Below, piece by piece: positions 62,142 to 64,000 of a stretch of 64,000 bases of DNA. Source of the DNA: JAWXBR01 sp034440235. GTDB taxonomy: Bacteria > Bacteroidota > Ignavibacteria > Kapaibacteriales > Kapaibacteriaceae. The DNA is taken from NCBI GenBank assembly GCA_034440235.1, contig JAWXBR010000010.1:56143-120142 (forward strand), given 5' to 3'. The notes under the pieces were generated by a model. That model made no database searches and was not told the origin of the DNA. It saw only the letters and a program-made list of their open reading frames with translations. The number at the start of each line of letters is the position of its first letter. The first letter of the stretch is position 1. A program made the position numbers and the translations under genes.

Positions 62142-64000
62142 TTACAAATACGCTTCCAACTCCGACTCGCTTTGCAATAAAACCTGACGTCCGCGTGAGC
62201 CGTCCGGCGGACCCACGATGCCGGCCATTTCTAACTCGTCTACGATGCGTGCAGCACGTGCATAGCCAACCTTAAGGCGACGTTGCAATGTTGATACTGA
62301 AGCTTGCTGCAATTGAATGAAGATGCGTGCTGCGTCTTCGAACAACTGATCTCTATCGTCAGAGCCCCCTGTAAGGCCCCTTCCACCCTTGTTTAAGACG
62401 CTCGGGAGCATGTACGGCGTCGAGTAGCCGCGTTGCTTGCCGATGGCTTCGCAGATGGCTTCGACTTCGTCTGTGCTGATGAAAGCGTTCTGCATGCGGA
62501 TGGGCTTTGGCGCGTTGCCCGGCACAAAGAGCATGTCGCCATTGCCAATAAGGTGTTCTGCACCACTGCTGTCGAGGATGGTGCGCGAGTCGATGCGTGA
62601 TGCAACTTGGTATGCAATGCGAGCAGGGAAGTTGGCCTTGATGAGGCCGGTGACGACGTCGACGGACGGACGTTGTGTTGCTACGATGCAATGGATGCCA
62701 ACAGCACGTGCGAGCTGTGCAAGACGACAGATTGGTTCTTCAACTTCTTTACCAGCGGTCATCATTAAATCGGCCAACTCGTCGATGATGACAACGATGT
62801 AGGGGATTGGACGATGCGTGAAGCCACCCTTGTCGGTTAACGAGCCGTCGTGCACCTTGCGATTGTAGTCGAGAATGTTGCGCTGTCCGCTCGCCGCAAG
62901 AATCGAAAAACGCTGCTGCATTTCTTCGACGAGCGACTTGAGAACAGTGACAGCATTGGTGGGTGACGTGACAATAGATTCGTCGATGTCTGGACACACG
63001 GCAAGGAAGTGATTCTTGAGAAGCGCGTACAACGTCATCTCTACACGTTTCGGATCGATAATCACAAACTTCAAATCGCGTGGGTGCATCTTGTACAACA
63101 GCGATGCAATAATGGTGTTTATACCAACAGATTTGCCCTTACCTGTAGCACCTGCAATGAGTAAGTGCGGCATCTTCGTCAAGTCAGCACAGTACACTTC
63201 GCCGATGACGGTTTTGCCCATAGCAATGGGAAGCTTGATGTCTGGGTTGTGATATTTTGGACTCTTAATAATCGATGCAAAGCGGACGGTTGCCGGGTTG
63301 TGATTCGGTATCTCGATGCCCACAGTGCCACGTCCCGGAATCGGCGCAATAATGCGCACGCCCTGTGCCTTTAGAGCAAGTGCGATGTCGTCGGCAAGTG
63401 CTTCGATCTGACTAACCTTGATGCCGGCTGCCGGTACGAATTCGTATTGCGTAACGACGGGTCCGGGTTGCACCGTCAGATTCTCAATCTTTATTCTAAA
63501 CGTTTCCAGTTTATCCTGCAAAATGCGCGCGTTGTCTTGCAGCTCTTCGTCGGTGACACCCGTCTCTTCCTTCGCATCATTCAACAAATTGGGCGAGGGT
63601 GATTTATAAGTGATGTGCTCGTCGTAAAGCAACGTGCTTTTTAGATGGACTTCGGTTTCTGCAGTTGGACCAGCGCCGACAACGACGGTTAACGGACGTT
63701 GTATGAGTATTCCTGGTGGCAATTCGACGGGGCCTTCGTCTTCGTCCTCTTGTAAGAAAAGTGGCAACTCTGGTGGATCGCCCGGGTCGGCTGGCCCGGC
63801 ATCTTTTCGGAGCGTCACTTCGCGATTCGGATGCAATGCTTTCAGGCGCTGCTGCACAGCATCAAGGTCGAGATGGTGTTTCGAATCTTCTACGGTAGGG
63901 GGCTCCGCGTTCCGCGGAGGGGGCACGCCAGGTGGCACTGCGCCTTGCGCAGTGGGGGTTGCTGGACGTCCTGTTGGACGCAGGATGCGCACGCTGCCAG
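62142..64000 (-). CDS. ftsK: DNA translocase FtsK, N-terminus beyond window
   Basis: 619 codons are visible and the frame is open to the window edge, so the membrane domain lies outside. A Pro-rich linker precedes the alpha/beta motor: Walker A IAGATGKGKSVGIN, LKFVIIDPKRVEMTLY, YIVVIIDELADLMM, ATQRPSVDVVTGLIKANFPARIAYQVASRIDSRTILD. The C-terminal gamma winged helix (VSTLQRRLKVGYARAARIVDELEMAGIVGP) reads KOPS-type polar sites. FtsK moves chromosome ends at division and activates XerCD/dif resolution. Confidence 0.95.
   Translation of the reverse strand, partial: GSVRILRPTGRPATPTAQGAVPPGVPPPRNAEPPTVEDSKHHLDLDAVQQRLKALHPNREVTLRKDAGPADPGDPPELPLFLQEDEDEGPVELPPGILIQRPLTVVVGAGPTAETEVHLKSTLLYDEHITYKSPSPNLLNDAKEETGVTDEELQDNARILQDKLETFRIKIENLTVQPGPVVTQYEFVPAAGIKVSQIEALADDIALALKAQGVRIIAPIPGRGTVGIEIPNHNPATVRFASIIKSPKYHNPDIKLPIAMGKTVIGEVYCADLTKMPHLLIAGATGKGKSVGINTIIASLLYKMHPRDLKFVIIDPKRVEMTLYALLKNHFLAVCPDIDESIVTSPTNAVTVLKSLVEEMQQRFSILAASGQRNILDYNRKVHDGSLTDKGGFTHRPIPYIVVIIDELADLMMTAGKEVEEPICRLAQLARAVGIHCIVATQRPSVDVVTGLIKANFPARIAYQVASRIDSRTILDSSGAEHLIGNGDMLFVPGNAPKPIRMQNAFISTDEVEAICEAIGKQRGYSTPYMLPSVLNKGGRGLTGGSDDRDQLFEDAARIFIQLQQASVSTLQRRLKVGYARAARIVDELEMAGIVGPPDGSRGRQVLLQSESELEAYL

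Overview
This 64 kb window looks like chromosome from a Gram-negative bacterium of the Bacteroidota/Chlorobi-Ignavibacteria-Kapabacteria side of the FCB group. The signs are several proteins ending in type IX secretion (T9SS) C-terminal sorting domains (CTDs), a very large gingipain-fold C25 peptidase with its own CTD, a porin-like outer-membrane protein, HpnC/HpnD squalene-pathway enzymes and roughly balanced base composition. The lineage call is inference, since no rRNA is present. I see no IS element, prophage or CRISPR array.

Layout. Positions 1-16,650 are accessory. They hold two copies of one arrangement: a minus-strand helical-repeat protein (1-642, cut by the window edge; 9,380-10,819), a divergent 67-70 aa peptide gene with a hydrophobic N-terminus (818-1,030; 10,946-11,149), small genes, and a large T9SS-exported protein (1,854-4,403, interrupted by an in-frame TGA; 14,143-16,650, intact). 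Between the copies lie an orphan nuoE, a soluble PAS kinase / response regulator / PAS kinase trio, and a 17-bp tandem repeat. Positions 16,676-23,328 hold a Tat-exported berberine-bridge-type oxidoreductase, two intact T9SS cargo genes and one badly decayed one, with a duplicated CTD tail flanking one cargo gene.

Positions 23,438-34,200 are mostly ordinary: hpnD/hpnC, a PpiD-like chaperone, a ParB/SbnI-like protein with an in-frame hexapeptide repeat, a metallo-beta-lactamase-fold protein, a small Rieske protein, an orphan PASTA protein, NrnA-type phosphoesterase, lysine 6-aminotransferase and an unknown membrane protein. Next come the C25 peptidase (34,277-39,682), a translationally coupled ABC/HlyD/TolC exporter operon (39,708-44,528), and gyrA with a downstream outer-membrane protein.

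Positions 49,106-55,362 look like an alkylpyrone/alkylresorcinol-type lipid pathway: acyl-CoA ligase, nitroreductase, type III polyketide synthase and an isoprenylcysteine-methyltransferase-like protein. Two decayed T9SS cargo genes interrupt it. A tRNA with a CAT anticodon, bfn, etfA, etfB, uvrA, a Rieske oxygenase and the C-terminal part of ftsK close the window.

Three themes run across genes. First, the duplicated receptor-like/peptide pair resembles peptide-signalling modules in layout and may be an undescribed system. Second, half of the T9SS cargo genes are broken by nonsense or frameshift changes while housekeeping genes are intact, and CTD tails occur as stray direct repeats flanking unrelated genes. 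Third, the octamer AAGGGGCT/AGCCCCTT is about tenfold more frequent than chance.
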